NCBI RefSeq assembly: GCF_900476215.1
Contig: NZ_LS483446.1
Coordinates: 1,364,001 to 1,428,000, forward strand
Origin: Helicobacter mustelae
GTDB lineage: Bacteria; Campylobacterota; Campylobacteria; Campylobacterales; Helicobacteraceae
Direction: 5' to 3'
Length of the DNA: 64,000 bases
Positions 6,917-17,836 of this stretch are shown piece by piece. The notes below the pieces were generated by a model. That model saw only the letters and a program-made list of their open reading frames with translations. It was not told the DNA's origin and searched no databases. A program made the translations under genes and the position numbers. Position 1 is the first letter of the stretch. Each line of letters begins with the position of its first letter.

Positions 6917-8819
6917 TTTGCATTCCTTGAAAGTTTGCATAAATCTTGGCATTACTCAAATCTACTGCCATGATTTTGACAAAAATTCTATCGAATTTTC
7001 TAACCCTCACACAATCCTCCAAAAACACCCTAGCCCCAATAATACGCTCCTCTATCACGCCAAGTACGGGATAATTTTCATCCACCACCATTGCGCCCAA
7101 TACCACTCCAATATGCTCTCTTGCCCAATGCATGAATTTGCGATCCCTAAAATCCATCTCCATCCTGGCAATCTTTTTTTCCTGCTCATTGAGTAGCGCA
7201 CAGATTGTTTGACTCTGAGAAAGCAGATAATTTTGGTTAGGGAGCTCTTGGCGCAAAATTGCCTTTAGTAAACGATGCAAAAACAAATCTCCATAGCGCC
7301 GAATGGGAGAGGTAAAATGCGCATATGCCTCAAATCCCAGCGCAAAATGAGAATCTTTTTGCTCTTTATACTGGGCTTTATTTTGAGCCTTGATGAGCAT
7401 TTTGTCAATCTCTACTTTTTGCCCGCGCTCTAAGGCTTGGCTTTGGATGAAGCGCACTTGTTCATGGAAATTTTTCCCCCTTATTTGATAGTCCATCTGC
7501 TTGAGCTCAAAAAATAGCATTTGCTTGCGATCTTCTTTAATCTCTTGATGAGTTCGAAAAATCCCGTGATTTTGCAGCATCTTTGCAGCCTCAATATTAG
7601 CAAGCAACATAGCTTCTTCAATGATTTGATGACTCCTGCTCTCTTCAACCCATACACTGCTTGCAAGCCTATTTTCCTCATCCAAATGCAAAATCACCTC
7701 TGTGCTAGAGAAGCAAAATCCCTTTTTTATGCGATTTTGCTGCAATTTCAAAGCGACCTTGAAAAAGCTTTTGATATTCCTTGCTATGTTTGCTTTGATA
7801 CCATGTCTTTTTTTCTCCAAAAGCAAATCCACTTGCTCATAAGAGAGATTTTGATGATTGCAAATCACTGCTTCAAAAAGCCTGCTTTCTTTGGGGAGGG
7901 AATTTTTGTCAAATTTTATCGCCCACACAAATGCCAAGCGATCCTCTCCTTCTTTGAGCGAGCAGATATTCGCACTCAAATTCTCTGGCAGCATGGGATA
8001 GCTTTTGTGCGGGAAATAGAGGCTAAAACCTCTTTGCCTCGCCTCTGTGTCTAGAACACTCTCTGGGGTGACATATGCGCTCACATCAGCGATGGCCACA
8101 TACAAAACCCGCTGCCTGCTATCATAATAAATCGCATCATCATGATCGCGCGCACTTGCTGGATCGATGGTATAAAAGGGAAGATGCGTCAAATCTATGA
8201 AATCAGGATAGAGCGTCTTGTCTACCTGCTTGCCAAAACTCTGTGCATAGGCAATTGCATCTGGAGAGAAGTGTTTGGGATGATTGTGGTGGAGCAATAC
8301 CAAATCCTCATCCAATGCCACATCCTCTAACACCCCTAGGATTTGTGAGATTTTTTTGGCGCGCAAACCTAGAGAAATCACGCAGTGGCGGGGCAGCTGG
8401 CGCAGGGATTTTTGAGAAATGGGCAGGGAAATAGGACGCTTATAATCCTCAAAAAGCTTATAGCCCACAATCCTTCCTTTGTGCATGTCTAAATAGCACA
8501 AAAGTTCCCCACAGGGCTGCAGGACTTCTAAAATCTTGGCACGTGGGCCTAATTTTTGACACACCAGCCTTGCGAGCACAATTTCTCCTTTGTGGCAAGG
8601 ACTCTTACCAAGCACCGGGATTTGCTCCCCTGTAGCGAGATTTTGCAACATCATCAAAGAACGCTTAAAATCCACCCTCCCAATGATAAATCCCTCTGCA
8701 ATCTTGTAACAACCCTCCTTGTGCTGCAAAAATCCTCTTGCCTGCAGATGACTGGCAAGATTTTTGTAAATCCTAGGAATCTTTTGGCAGCCAAAGAGAA
8801 TTTGCAAGAAAAATTCCAT
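6909..8819 (-). CDS. rnr: Ribonuclease R (RNB family 3'-5' exoribonuclease)
   Basis: This exoribonuclease of 636 residues degrades structured RNA from the 3' end in the cytosol. An N-terminal cold-shock/OB region is followed by the RNB catalytic domain with FYTIDPASARDHDDAI, whose aspartates bind magnesium, ADVSAYVTPES, and the late motif FTSPIRRYGDLFLHR. The C-terminus is a short S1-like region. It is much shorter than E. coli RNase R (about 813 residues), which agrees with the compact Helicobacter VacB/RNase R. The gene overlaps holA downstream and lies 16 bp after aroE. Confidence 0.93.
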   Translation of the reverse strand: MEFFLQILFGCQKIPRIYKNLASHLQARGFLQHKEGCYKIAEGFIIGRVDFKRSLMMLQNLATGEQIPVLGKSPCHKGEIVLARLVCQKLGPRAKILEVLQPCGELLCYLDMHKGRIVGYKLFEDYKRPISLPISQKSLRQLPRHCVISLGLRAKKISQILGVLEDVALDEDLVLLHHNHPKHFSPDAIAYAQSFGKQVDKTLYPDFIDLTHLPFYTIDPASARDHDDAIYYDSRQRVLYVAIADVSAYVTPESVLDTEARQRGFSLYFPHKSYPMLPENLSANICSLKEGEDRLAFVWAIKFDKNSLPKESRLFEAVICNHQNLSYEQVDLLLEKKRHGIKANIARNIKSFFKVALKLQQNRIKKGFCFSSTEVILHLDEENRLASSVWVEESRSHQIIEEAMLLANIEAAKMLQNHGIFRTHQEIKEDRKQMLFFELKQMDYQIRGKNFHEQVRFIQSQALERGQKVEIDKMLIKAQNKAQYKEQKDSHFALGFEAYAHFTSPIRRYGDLFLHRLLKAILRQELPNQNYLLSQSQTICALLNEQEKKIARMEMDFRDRKFMHWAREHIGVVLGAMVVDENYPVLGVIEERIIGARVFLEDCVRVRKFDRIFVKIMAVDLSNAKIYANFQGMQNV

Positions 8820-8835
8820 TCAATCCCCCCTGCTC

Positions 8836-9621
8836 CTAAAGCAACGCTTCTTGCATAATTGGAAATGCTTCTTTTAACTCCCTTCCACAAAAAAGCTCAA
8901 AGGCAAGCGCACCCTGGGCAATCAACATCTCCCTGCCATCCGTGCATTGTAAGCCTAGGCGATCTGCTAACTGCAAAAATGGAGTCTGCATCCCATACAA
9001 AAGCTCATAGGCATGGGAAGCATGGGAAAAAATCTCTGCTAATAATTCCTCCTCCATTGGCAAGACTCCCTGCATGCTAGCGCTTGTAGTATTGACCACC
9101 ATGTCAAAGGCCCAATCCTCTAACTCCCCTGGCAAAACGCAAGCAAAATCACTGCGCAGGGACTCTAGGCGAGTAGCACTGCGATTGAGGATGCATACTT
9201 TTTTGCCTTTTTCTTGAAGGATGGTAGCAATGGCTCTTGCTGAACCCCCTGCCCCAAGAATCAAAAAACGCTCACAAGAAAGATCCTTGATAGTCTGATA
9301 AAATCCAGGCGCATCGGTGTTATAGCCATAAATCTTTTGATTTTTTAGCACCCAGGTATTGACTGCGCCGATTTTTGCCCCAATCCCCTCCACCACATCA
9401 CTTTGTGCAAACGCACTCTCTTTGAGGGGCAATGTAATATTTGCACCACTTAAAGAGAGATCAAAAAATTTTTGGCGCAGCCGTGCGGGATCCCTCAGCA
9501 GATAACGACCATAAAATCCACAAAAGCCGATTTTTTCGCGCAAATGCAAGAAGGCATGATTGTGCATCAAGGGAGAGAGGGAGTGGGCAATGGGATTGCC
9601 AAAGACACAAAACTGCTTCAT
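8836..9621 (-). CDS. aroE: Shikimate dehydrogenase
   Basis: This enzyme of 261 residues reduces 3-dehydroshikimate to shikimate with NADPH in the aromatic pathway. Visible are the substrate-binding NPIAHSLSPLMHN at the N-terminus, ANITLPLKE with the catalytic lysine, YNTDAPGF, the nucleotide-binding GAGGSARAI, and NTTSASMQG. Its start overlaps the stop of the preceding small gene as ATGA. aroQ (33 kb) and aroC (24 kb) of the same pathway are encoded elsewhere in the window. Confidence 0.95.
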   Translation of the reverse strand: MKQFCVFGNPIAHSLSPLMHNHAFLHLREKIGFCGFYGRYLLRDPARLRQKFFDLSLSGANITLPLKESAFAQSDVVEGIGAKIGAVNTWVLKNQKIYGYNTDAPGFYQTIKDLSCERFLILGAGGSARAIATILQEKGKKVCILNRSATRLESLRSDFACVLPGELEDWAFDMVVNTTSASMQGVLPMEEELLAEIFSHASHAYELLYGMQTPFLQLADRLGLQCTDGREMLIAQGALAFELFCGRELKEAFPIMQEALL

Positions 9622-9992
9622 TTAGGAGAACTTCTGTACAAAATCCAAACAGAATCTCGCGCAGTTTTTCCCCAACTATAGGGCTGCTCAAGCACTAAGA
9701 AACCGCCTCTATCCATCCAAGATAAAACGACATAATCCACCAATGGCCTAGCCCTGACATCTCCAATCCTTGCTGCATGCTGTGCACAAACCCAGGGTTT
9801 TGTGAATGTTAAAGGCTGTGCATGTGTTTCTAAATGCGCTGAGCATGTGGGATGTATTTCTAAAAGCTTAATGCGCCTAGCAAAAAAGGCAGAAAATTCC
9901 TCTTTGATTTTTTTACCAATGGAAGCCAAGACAGAGTAAAACAGGCCGACAAAAACAAGAAAGAAAGGGGGGAGGGAGATTTTTGAGATCAT
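9618..9992 (-). CDS. Small membrane-anchored protein, SH3-like (HP1250-type)
   Basis: This protein of 124 residues has one hydrophobic segment near the N-terminus (PPFFLVFVGLFYSVL), a basic linker, and a C-terminal half with short beta strands (ARPLVDYVVLSWMDRGGFLVL, then DSVWILYRSS) that resembles bacterial SH3 domains. It is probably inserted in the inner membrane with the domain in the periplasm. It sits between purM and aroE with ATGA overlaps on both sides. The function is unknown; the SH3 reading rests on length and on the H. pylori position. Confidence 0.7.
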   Translation of the reverse strand: MISKISLPPFFLVFVGLFYSVLASIGKKIKEEFSAFFARRIKLLEIHPTCSAHLETHAQPLTFTKPWVCAQHAARIGDVRARPLVDYVVLSWMDRGGFLVLEQPYSWGKTARDSVWILYRSSPK

Positions 9993-10981
9993 CTAAGATT
10001 TATGCCCTCGCTGCTATCCACGACCTGGCCAATCACATAACCATCAGTGTGCCCAAGCACAAAATCAAGATGCTTTGGCGCGACTACAAGCACCATGCCA
10101 ACGCCCATGTTTAGCACGCGATAAATTTCTTGCTCATCCATCACAGAGGAAATGAGTTCAAAAATCTTGGGGGTTTGGATTGCATTTTTATCAATCTCTC
10201 CACCCAAACCCTGGGGTAAAATCCGTGGGATGTTTTCCAAGATCCCCCCGCCAGTGATATGTGCTAGCCCACGGATAGAATTTGCAATTTTTTTATAGGT
10301 TTTGACATAGATTCTTGTAGGCTCTAGCAAAACATCAATCAATGCCCTGCCAGCAATTTCATCCTCAAACTTTTTACCCAAAACTTCAAACAAAATCTTA
10401 CGCACCAAAGAATAGCCATTGCTATGCAGGCCGCTGCTGGGAAGTGCGACGAGGATATCATTTTTTTGGATAGTGAGATTTTTGTTGAGGTCGCGTTTCT
10501 CTGCGATGCCCACCGCAAATCCAGCCAGATCAAAATCCTTGCCCTGATACATCCCAGGCATCTCTGCAGTTTCCCCACCAATCAAAGCGCATTCTGCCTC
10601 TTGACAACCCCTAACTATGCCACGCAAAACCTTGGATGCTTCCATCTTATCCAGCTTCCCGGTGGCATAATAATCCAAAAAAAATGCAGGGGTGCCAAAA
10701 TTACAAATCAAATCATTCACGCACATAGCCACAAGATCCACCCCTACGCCCTCAACCCTCCCGCTCTCAATGGCAAGTTTGAGCTTGGTACCCACACCAT
10801 CAGTGGCAGCTAGCATCACCGGCTCTTGATACCCGCTAGGAAGGGCATAGGCACCAGAGAAAGACCCGATGTTTCCCACTACATTGGCATCAAAGGTTTT
10901 TTTGACCTCTCCCTTGATCCTCTCCACAAAGGCATTGCCCTCATCAATATTGACACCAGAATCCCTGTAACTTATCGCCAT
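9989..10981 (-). CDS. purM: Phosphoribosylformylglycinamidine cyclo-ligase
   Basis: This enzyme of 330 residues closes the imidazole ring of AIR in purine synthesis, using ATP. PurM features are GVNIDEGNAFVERIK at the N-terminus, ATDGVGTKLKLA, VDLVAMCVNDL, the IGGETAEMPGMY loop, and SGLHSNGYSLVR. ATG 10981 was chosen over the TTG one codon upstream. It heads a coupled run purM-SH3 protein-aroE-rnr-holA, with gene ends overlapping or nearly touching. Confidence 0.95.
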   Translation of the reverse strand: MAISYRDSGVNIDEGNAFVERIKGEVKKTFDANVVGNIGSFSGAYALPSGYQEPVMLAATDGVGTKLKLAIESGRVEGVGVDLVAMCVNDLICNFGTPAFFLDYYATGKLDKMEASKVLRGIVRGCQEAECALIGGETAEMPGMYQGKDFDLAGFAVGIAEKRDLNKNLTIQKNDILVALPSSGLHSNGYSLVRKILFEVLGKKFEDEIAGRALIDVLLEPTRIYVKTYKKIANSIRGLAHITGGGILENIPRILPQGLGGEIDKNAIQTPKIFELISSVMDEQEIYRVLNMGVGMVLVVAPKHLDFVLGHTDGYVIGQVVDSSEGINLR

Positions 10982-11039
10982 CAAAAAACCTCAAAAAATC
11001 ATTCTGTCAGATTCTACCATACTTGTGCGCTAGAGATTC

Positions 11040-12104
11040 TCAAAGTGTCTTCATGTCGATGACATAGCGGAATTTCGCCCTTCCTGTCGTAAGCTTCTCA
11101 TAGGTTTCATTGATTTGGTTTGCTGCAATGATCTCAATCTCAGGATAAATTTTATGCTCCAAAGAAAAATCTAGCATCTCCTGGGTTTCTGCAATCCCTC
11201 CAATCAAAGAGCCATAGACCTTCTTTCCCGCATGATAGACAAGATTAAAGGTATCAATTTTTGGAGCCTGTGCTCTTGGTGGCAAGCCCACGATGGCCAT
11301 CTCTCCATTGAAATTTAACAAGCCAATATAAGCATCTACATCATAGGGCGTAGGAATGGTGGAGAGGATGAAATCAAATCGCTCCCTCACCCCCTCTGTG
11401 CTGGTATAAAAATGCTTTACACCCATTTCTATGGCCTCTTTTTTCTTGTTTTCATTTCTGGCAAAGACACTCACCTCAGCACCCATTTTAATGGCATATT
11501 TCACAGCCATGCTACCAAGTCCCCCAAATCCCGCAACCCCCACCTTATCTCCTGGTTTTACTTTAGAGAATTTCAGCGGTGAATATGTAGTGATGCCTGC
11601 ACAAAGCAAGGGTGCAACAACCTCTAGTGGCGCATGCTCTGGCACTTGGATACCAAACTTTTCACTCACCACGATATTGCTGCTATAGCCCCCATAAGTA
11701 GGCTCATTATCATGAAAGCAATCCAAGCAATCATAAGTAAAAACCGTCTGACCCCTCTGGCAAAACTGCTCTTGAGATTTTTTGCATGCATCACACTCCC
11801 CACAGCTATTGACCATGCAGCCCACTCCTGCAAAATCTCCTACTTTAAACTTTTTGACATCCGCTCCCACGGCCACCACGCACCCCACGATCTCATGCCC
11901 TGGCACCATGGGATAGATTCCTTCTTTCCATTCACTTTTTGCGCTATGGACATCACTGTGACAAATTCCAGCATAGAGAATTTCAATCAAAATATCCTCT
12001 GGGCCCATTTTATGTCTACTAAAGCTATAGGGCTTAAAGGTATCAGTTTTGGAAAATACCGCATAGCCCTTTGCTGGGATGCGATCCTTTAGATTTTTCA
12101 TCAT
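11040..12104 (-). CDS. Zinc-dependent alcohol dehydrogenase, cinnamyl-alcohol/YahK-type
   Basis: This medium-chain dehydrogenase of 354 residues probably reduces aldehydes with NADPH. The catalytic-zinc ligands are in ILYAGICHSDVH and PGHEIVG. The structural zinc is held by the CGECDACKKSQEQFC cluster, and the Rossmann motif is GFGGLGSMAVKYA. The closest known relative by pattern is the H. pylori cinnamyl alcohol dehydrogenase (HP1104 type). The substrate cannot be read from sequence. It is preceded by AAGGAG and is not tightly linked to its neighbours. Confidence 0.9.
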   Translation of the reverse strand: MMKNLKDRIPAKGYAVFSKTDTFKPYSFSRHKMGPEDILIEILYAGICHSDVHSAKSEWKEGIYPMVPGHEIVGCVVAVGADVKKFKVGDFAGVGCMVNSCGECDACKKSQEQFCQRGQTVFTYDCLDCFHDNEPTYGGYSSNIVVSEKFGIQVPEHAPLEVVAPLLCAGITTYSPLKFSKVKPGDKVGVAGFGGLGSMAVKYAIKMGAEVSVFARNENKKKEAIEMGVKHFYTSTEGVRERFDFILSTIPTPYDVDAYIGLLNFNGEMAIVGLPPRAQAPKIDTFNLVYHAGKKVYGSLIGGIAETQEMLDFSLEHKIYPEIEIIAANQINETYEKLTTGRAKFRYVIDMKTL

Positions 12105-12144
12105 TTACTCCTTAGAAATTTTGTTCATAGTTTTTTGGGATTTT

Positions 12145-13092
12145 TTAAAGAAATGCCATCTCCTTGGCCTGCTCTAAAATCTCTAGCGCCCCTTGAGAGA
12201 GGAAACGCTCTGCGAGATTTTCTGCGAGCAAAATAGAATCTTTTGTGCTGCCAGAGATGGAATCTCTTAGGACCTTACTGCCATCTGGCAAACCCAAGAT
12301 CGCATGGATTACAAAATCTTGATTATTGCATTGCGCATGCACACCAATTGGCACCTGACAACCTCCATCAAGCACGCGGATGAAAGTGCGCTCTGCGTTT
12401 GTGCAAATGGCAGTGGCCTCATCATTGAGCCCCTGAAGAAGTGAAAAAATCCCATCCCCCTCCCTAGCCTCAATCCCCAATGCTCCTTGCCCCATAGCAG
12501 GAATCAACTCCTCTGTGCTAAAGGGCTTTAGAAATGGCACTTTTTGCTGATCAATCCCAAGACGATTGAGTCCAGCCTGTGCCAAAATAATCGCATCAAA
12601 TTCCCCATCAAAAAGTCTTTTTAAGCGTGTTTGCACATTGCCGCGCAAAGACTGTGTGTCTAGATCTTTGCGCAGGATTTTTAATTGCATCGAGCGACGC
12701 AAGGAAGTCGTGCCCACGCGTGCACCAGGAGGAAGGTCCAAAATAGATGCATAACGCACACTCAAAAAACAATCCCTGACATCTTCACGCTTGGTAATGC
12801 AGGCAAGATCCAAACCCTCCACAAATTCCACAGGCACGTCTTTGAGTGAGTGTACAGCAATATCAATTTTTTCTTGCAAAAGCAGCTTTTCTAATTCCTT
12901 GGTAAACAATCCCTTGCCCCCAATTTTTGCAAGTGGGACATCTAGCATCCTATCTCCTTGGGTCTTGACAATCTGCAGCCTGGATTCTATGCCAAGCTCT
13001 TTTTTTAGGCGCATGGCGATATACTCTGCCTGCCAGAGGGCTAGGGCACTCCCCCTTGTGCCGATGATGATTTGCCTATTTTGTTTGCTCAT
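12145..13092 (-). CDS. hemC: Porphobilinogen deaminase (hydroxymethylbilane synthase)
   Basis: This enzyme of 315 residues polymerises four porphobilinogens into hydroxymethylbilane for haem. Hallmarks are [15 protein letters not shown] at the start, [26 protein letters not shown], and [10 protein letters not shown] with the cysteine that carries the dipyrromethane cofactor. ATG 13092 has GGGGAGA upstream and lies inside the end of fxsA. The upstream extension to 13215 is out of family. hemA, the first committed step, lies 2 kb away on the same strand. Confidence 0.95.
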   Translation of the reverse strand: MSKQNRQIIIGTRGSALALWQAEYIAMRLKKELGIESRLQIVKTQGDRMLDVPLAKIGGKGLFTKELEKLLLQEKIDIAVHSLKDVPVEFVEGLDLACITKREDVRDCFLSVRYASILDLPPGARVGTTSLRRSMQLKILRKDLDTQSLRGNVQTRLKRLFDGEFDAIILAQAGLNRLGIDQQKVPFLKPFSTEELIPAMGQGALGIEAREGDGIFSLLQGLNDEATAICTNAERTFIRVLDGGCQVPIGVHAQCNNQDFVIHAILGLPDGSKVLRDSISGSTKDSILLAENLAERFLSQGALEILEQAKEMAFL

Positions 13093-13495
13093 ATCTCTCC
13101 CCTGCTTCCTCCACTTCCACATCAATAATCTCATCTTTTTGGCTTTGGTTTTTGTGGAAATCCCTGGGTTTGGAGCGCAGGATGAAGTATGCATTGATGA
13201 GCAAAACCAGCCCAAGAATATCGCTCAACACCCCTGGCAAAATCAGCAAGAGTGCGCCAAAGACTTTGGCAAAATTGCCGCGCACAAAATTGCTAGGGTC
13301 AATTTGTGGGGCAGAGAGTCCATTGAGAGCTTCAAGAATGCCCATTTTTGTATTGAGCAATACAAGAGTGCCAATGCACGCACTCACAATCACTTCCACA
13401 AAAGCCCACATAAAGCCAATCCTATCGCTCATATAAACCATAGCAAGGATCTCTAAAATCAAATAAACCCACAAAAAAGATTTGATAACCTTCAT
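13076..13495 (-). CDS. fxsA: FxsA-family inner-membrane protein
   Basis: This protein of 139 residues has four hydrophobic segments, an internal [21 protein letters not shown] motif and a charged cytoplasmic tail ([11 protein letters not shown]), all typical of FxsA. E. coli FxsA counters phage T7 exclusion by the F plasmid; the cellular role is otherwise unclear. ATG 13495 is chosen because TAGGAG, overlapping the proS stop, is spaced 5 nt away. It sits between proS and hemC, as HP0236 does. Confidence 0.85.
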   Translation of the reverse strand: MKVIKSFLWVYLILEILAMVYMSDRIGFMWAFVEVIVSACIGTLVLLNTKMGILEALNGLSAPQIDPSNFVRGNFAKVFGALLLILPGVLSDILGLVLLINAYFILRSKPRDFHKNQSQKDEIIDVEVEEAGERYEQTK

Positions 13496-13503
13496 AAAAA
13501 CTC

Positions 13504-15237
13504 CTAAAATCGCGCGCAAATCTGCGTGATATCCGCACTCACGACTTGCTTTTGCATACCCTCTCGCTCAAAAATCTCCACCCTTCCCCCCTCAAGCTCC
13601 TTCCCCACGACAATGGCAAATTCAAAACCAATAAGCTCAAAATCCTTCATTTTAAAACCAAAGCGCTCATCTCGATCATCTAGCAATACATCCACACCCC
13701 TTTGGAGGAGATTTTCATAAAGCCTTTGGGAGAACTCCACCTCAGAGGGATTTTTTTTGTTGGAGGGGATAATCACCACCTTAAAAGGTGCAGTGGTACT
13801 GCTCCACACACAGCCAAGCGCATCGCTTTTTTGCTCCAAGATTGCAGGCAACAACCTAGAGACACCAATCCCATAGCAGCCCATCACAAAGGCTTGAGAT
13901 TTCCCATTTTGATCCAAAAAAACCGCCTGCATTGCTTGGGAGTATTTGGTACCTAATTTGAAAATATGTCCCACTTCAATGCCTTTTTTGTGGGTGAGCT
14001 TCCCATCACAACAAGTACAAACATCCCCTGCTTGGACATTCACCAAATCCGCATAAACCAACCCCTCAAAGGTGCTAAGATCCACGCCCACAAAATGATA
14101 ATCTCTCTCATTTGCCCCACAAATCAAATCCCTCTCATCGCGCAATTCCTCATCAAAAATAATCCATTTGGCACCCGTGATATTGCGCAATGCATAAGGC
14201 CCAATGAATCCCTCAAAAAGCCCCGCAGCTTTGATGTCTTGAGAGCTTGCATCCGTGAGTTCAAGCGCATTGGCTCCCTGGGTGTTAAGGGCATTGAGGG
14301 CCTTGGTCTCTTCCAATTCATCATCCCCTCTGATGAAAAAATACACCAATTCCTCAGCAATCTGATCCTCTTTTAAAAGGATGGCTTTTTTCACGATGGC
14401 CTTGAGCGTATAAAACGCATCAATCTTAAAAAATTCACAAAGCTCCCCAATGCTCTTAACATCAGGTGTACGGAACTTTGCAAACTCTGCCCTAGGTGCC
14501 TCTATGCTAGAGAGCTTTTTTTTGCGCTTGGCCGCCTCGATATTTGCAGCATAATCACAATTCTCACATACCACAATAATATCCTCCCCACAATCTGCTA
14601 GCACCATGAATTCCTTGCTCCCACTGCCGCCAATTGCTCCGCTATCTGCATCAACCACGCGAAAATCCAGCCCCAGGCGTGTAAAAATCCTGCAATATGC
14701 CTGGTGCATATTTTCAAATTCCCTATCCAAGTCCTCAAAATTTGCATGGAAGCTATAGGCATCCTTCATGATAAACTCTCTTCCTCGCATGAGGCCAAAT
14801 CTAGGACGCACCTCATCGCGGAATTTCAGATGAATCTGATAGAAATTTAGAGGCAGGCTTTTGTAGCTTTTGATGAGATTTTTTGCAAGATTGGTGAGGG
14901 CTTCCTCACAGGTGGGGCCTAGCACAAATTCATTCTCCCTGCGATCTTTGAAGCGCAGCAATTCCTTGCCATATTTCTCATAGCGCCCTGATTGCTTCCA
15001 GAGCTCTGAGGGGACAACAAACCCCGCTGCCATCTCTAATGCACCCGCTTCATTCATCTCTTCTCTAATGATCTGAGAGATTTTTTCTAGCACCTTTTTT
15101 CCTAGGGGCAAAAAATTATAAATCCCGCTCCCAATCTGCTCGATAAATCCCCCGCGCACAAGATATTGATGACTTTTTAATACCGCGTCTTTGGGATTTT
15201 CTTTGAGGGTGGGGATGAAATATTTTGAGAAACGCAT
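13504..15237 (-). CDS. proS: Prolyl-tRNA synthetase
   Basis: This class II synthetase of 577 residues charges tRNA-Pro. It has motif 2 ([22 protein letters not shown]), an INS-type editing domain in the middle (about residues 220-410), motif 3 ([17 protein letters not shown]) and a C-terminal anticodon-binding domain ending DITQICARF. This is the bacterial architecture, with editing of mischarged alanine. It lies between hemA and fxsA. Confidence 0.96.
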   Translation of the reverse strand: MRFSKYFIPTLKENPKDAVLKSHQYLVRGGFIEQIGSGIYNFLPLGKKVLEKISQIIREEMNEAGALEMAAGFVVPSELWKQSGRYEKYGKELLRFKDRRENEFVLGPTCEEALTNLAKNLIKSYKSLPLNFYQIHLKFRDEVRPRFGLMRGREFIMKDAYSFHANFEDLDREFENMHQAYCRIFTRLGLDFRVVDADSGAIGGSGSKEFMVLADCGEDIIVVCENCDYAANIEAAKRKKKLSSIEAPRAEFAKFRTPDVKSIGELCEFFKIDAFYTLKAIVKKAILLKEDQIAEELVYFFIRGDDELEETKALNALNTQGANALELTDASSQDIKAAGLFEGFIGPYALRNITGAKWIIFDEELRDERDLICGANERDYHFVGVDLSTFEGLVYADLVNVQAGDVCTCCDGKLTHKKGIEVGHIFKLGTKYSQAMQAVFLDQNGKSQAFVMGCYGIGVSRLLPAILEQKSDALGCVWSSTTAPFKVVIIPSNKKNPSEVEFSQRLYENLLQRGVDVLLDDRDERFGFKMKDFELIGFEFAIVVGKELEGGRVEIFEREGMQKQVVSADITQICARF

Positions 15238-15248
15238 GAAATTCCTTT

Positions 15249-16553
15249 CTATTTTGTTGCAGTGTCATACTCGCATTTATAGGTGTTAAGCAGCATTTTT
15301 TCCTCACAAATGCCAAAAAAGCTCTTCACAGACTCTAAAATAATATCAGATTCCTGGCTGTGCACGCTCTCTCGCAGGTTTTGTGTGGGAGTATGCAAAA
15401 AGGTATTGAAGGCCTGGTGCAGGATTTTCTCGATGGTATATTGCTGTTCTGGGGTGATGTATCTTTTTTTGATGGCTTTTTTGATTTCCTTGAATGCTGC
15501 TTGTTTGGCCAATTGGCGAATTTCTTTAATCAAAGGCTCGACATCAAGATTTTGCAGCCATTTTTGAAATTCCATTGTTGCAATCCCCACAATCTCAAAG
15601 GCCTTATACATGCCCTCTTTTTTGCTGGCAAGATTTTGGCGTACGATCGCATCAAAATCATCAATCACATAAATTTTCACATTTTCTAGCACAAAAGTCT
15701 GGATGTCTCTGGGCAATGCCAGATCAAAAAAGAAGCGTTTTTTTGGTGATGGGATGATCATTTCTTTTTGGATGATGGTTTGGGGAGAAGCAGTGGCGCT
15801 AAAAACAAAGGGGAAGTCATTAATAATGTCGCTTAGATCTTGCAGGGGATGGAACTTGATTTTTTCTTTTTGCCCAGGATTCTTCTCCAAAAAATTCCAC
15901 ACCCCCTCCTGGCTTCTATTGCAAATCATTACCTCATAACCATGGCCCAATAAATATTTGGCACAGAGTCTGCCAATATCCCCAAAACCGATAATGAGCG
16001 CGCGCTTTTCTAGATGATTCCCCTCTCCCAAAGCCACTGCTTCACGCGCTGCCACAGAGGCCACAGAAGTGGCATTTTTGGCAATCTCTGTGTGAGTGCG
16101 CACCTTTGCAGCACAGCGAAAAGCAAAATGCACCAGGCGTGTCAATGCCTTGGCACACAATCCTGCCTCATAAAAACTCCTATAAGCATCTTTAATTTGT
16201 CCCACAATTTGTGTCTCTCCAATCACAATGCTATCTAGGCCACTGGCTACACAAAAAAGATGATGAATCGCCTCAATATCCTGATAACTCTCTGCACTCT
16301 CCTCCAAAAGCTCTAGGGACAAGGATTTTTGCGCACAGAGAGTGGAGAGGATTTTTTGCTTGGTGGATGCGGGGTTTTTGGTATAGCAATAAAATTCTGT
16401 GCGATTGCAAGTAGAGACAATCACCACTTCTTCCAAGTCCTCATCTTTGATGGCTCTCCCAAATGCTAAAAATTCATTTTGAAGAATTGCAATCTGCTCT
16501 CTAAGCACAATGGGGGTTTTTTTGTATGAAAAACTCAAGGCATAATACTGCAT
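15249..16553 (-). CDS. hemA: Glutamyl-tRNA reductase
   Basis: This enzyme of 434 residues reduces Glu-tRNA to glutamate-1-semialdehyde, the first step of C5 haem synthesis. The catalytic cysteine is in VSTCNRTEF (about Cys49). [21 protein letters not shown] follows, then the NADPH-binding [14 protein letters not shown], and a C-terminal helical dimerisation domain. ATG 16553 is 6 nt after AAGGA and is preferred over the adjacent GTG. It directly follows the polyprenyl synthase gene and precedes proS. Confidence 0.95.
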   Translation of the reverse strand: MQYYALSFSYKKTPIVLREQIAILQNEFLAFGRAIKDEDLEEVVIVSTCNRTEFYCYTKNPASTKQKILSTLCAQKSLSLELLEESAESYQDIEAIHHLFCVASGLDSIVIGETQIVGQIKDAYRSFYEAGLCAKALTRLVHFAFRCAAKVRTHTEIAKNATSVASVAAREAVALGEGNHLEKRALIIGFGDIGRLCAKYLLGHGYEVMICNRSQEGVWNFLEKNPGQKEKIKFHPLQDLSDIINDFPFVFSATASPQTIIQKEMIIPSPKKRFFFDLALPRDIQTFVLENVKIYVIDDFDAIVRQNLASKKEGMYKAFEIVGIATMEFQKWLQNLDVEPLIKEIRQLAKQAAFKEIKKAIKKRYITPEQQYTIEKILHQAFNTFLHTPTQNLRESVHSQESDIILESVKSFFGICEEKMLLNTYKCEYDTATK

Positions 16554-16562
16554 CACTGATCC

Positions 16563-17459
16563 TTAAAATTCTCGAAAAATCATTTGCCTTGCAATGGATT
16601 CTAATCTCTCCTCACCTTTGATAGCATCAAGGGCAAGCACACCATAGTCTCTGGCAATTTTTTGTGCGAGCGGAAAAATCTCATATTCGTGCATCTTTGC
16701 CAAAATCCACGCAGAAATCTCTGGATCTTGTTTTTTGAAATAGCTCACTAGCTCTTGCCTATCCTTGGGTGAGCTTCTCTCATACAAGAGAATATAGGGC
16801 AATGTGGTCTTTCCCTCTGCATAATCATTCATCGCAGGCTTTCCCAATGTCTTGTCATCACCAAAGACATCCAATAAATCATCAACGATCTGAAAGGCAA
16901 TTCCAAGATTGAGGCCGTAATTATAATGTTTTTTTACATCAAGATTTGCAAGAATGCTAGCACTCATTGCGCTGCTAGCAACAAGCGAGGCGGTTTTATC
17001 TTCAATCATGTTTAAATATTTCAAAAAATCTGGCTGAAAGGCCCTGCTCATCATCACATCACTAATCTCGCCCCGAGAGAGTCGCACCACGCAATCAGAA
17101 ATACTCTTAGTAATCCTCTTGTCCAAATCAAGCAATTCAAAAAATGCCTTGGAATAAAACACATCCCCCAGCATAATGGAATTTTTATTGCCAAAAAGTG
17201 CATTAATAGAAGGATTCCCGCGGCGCAGTAGGGAATCATCAATGACATCATCATGCAAAAGCGACGCATTTTGAATCATCTCCACAATGGCACAAAGCTT
17301 GATGACATCGGGGTGATTAGGTGCGATTGCGAGAATGAGCCTAGAGCGCAACATCTTGCCATTTTGCAAATGCTTGCAAAAATCTAAAATTTCCTCACTC
17401 TCCAATTCTTTAATGTAATCTGCGATTTGTTTTTGCACTAATTCCAGTTTTTGTTCCAT
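16563..17459 (-). CDS. ispB: Polyprenyl diphosphate synthase
   Basis: This trans-isoprenyl synthase of 298 residues extends farnesyl-type diphosphates to the side chain of menaquinone. The first aspartate-rich motif is LLHDDVIDD (about 68-75), the second QIVDDLLDVFGDD, with LRSRL near residue 38-42. The residues before the first motif do not let me fix chain length. It occupies the HP0240 position ahead of hemA. ATG 17459 follows GGAG. Confidence 0.9.
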   Translation of the reverse strand: MEQKLELVQKQIADYIKELESEEILDFCKHLQNGKMLRSRLILAIAPNHPDVIKLCAIVEMIQNASLLHDDVIDDSLLRRGNPSINALFGNKNSIMLGDVFYSKAFFELLDLDKRITKSISDCVVRLSRGEISDVMMSRAFQPDFLKYLNMIEDKTASLVASSAMSASILANLDVKKHYNYGLNLGIAFQIVDDLLDVFGDDKTLGKPAMNDYAEGKTTLPYILLYERSSPKDRQELVSYFKKQDPEISAWILAKMHEYEIFPLAQKIARDYGVLALDAIKGEERLESIARQMIFREF

Positions 17460-17467
17460 CACACTCC

Positions 17468-17836
17468 TTAATTCAAGACAAAATCCACATTTCCCTGCAC
17501 CCCCAACCAGATCTTTGCCCTCCTATCCTCAAAACCTCGAAATTGCAAAACAAGATGATTTTTGTCTCCACTTTGATCCAGATTCAAAATATAGCGATCA
17601 CGACTTAGATCTTTGTAAAGAATGAATTGATGGGGGAAATGATCGTATTTTAGCAGGAGGACTAGCCCATCTTTTTTGAACAATGTCCATCGCAGGGAAA
17701 GCGCCTTCTCCCCTCCGCTTGTCATCACTCTGCCAGAAACAACCTCATCTTTTTTGAGCAAAAACTCCTGATCAAAATTCCAATCATTAGACAAAAGCAT
17801 CCCTACACAGGAGAGAAAAAGAAGGAATTTATTCAT
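17468..17836 (-). CDS. Secreted protein of unknown function (HP0241-type)
   Basis: This protein of 122 residues has a signal peptide (MNKFLLFLSCVGMLLS) and a beta-rich remainder (e.g. LVLLLKYDHFPHQFILYKDL, RAKIWLGVQGNVDFVL). No catalytic motif is visible. The cysteine in the hydrophobic core lacks a convincing lipobox, so secretion to the periplasm is the simplest reading. ATG 17836 overlaps the stop of the preceding DUF2018 gene by 8 bp. Confidence 0.7.
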   Translation of the reverse strand: MNKFLLFLSCVGMLLSNDWNFDQEFLLKKDEVVSGRVMTSGGEKALSLRWTLFKKDGLVLLLKYDHFPHQFILYKDLSRDRYILNLDQSGDKNHLVLQFRGFEDRRAKIWLGVQGNVDFVLN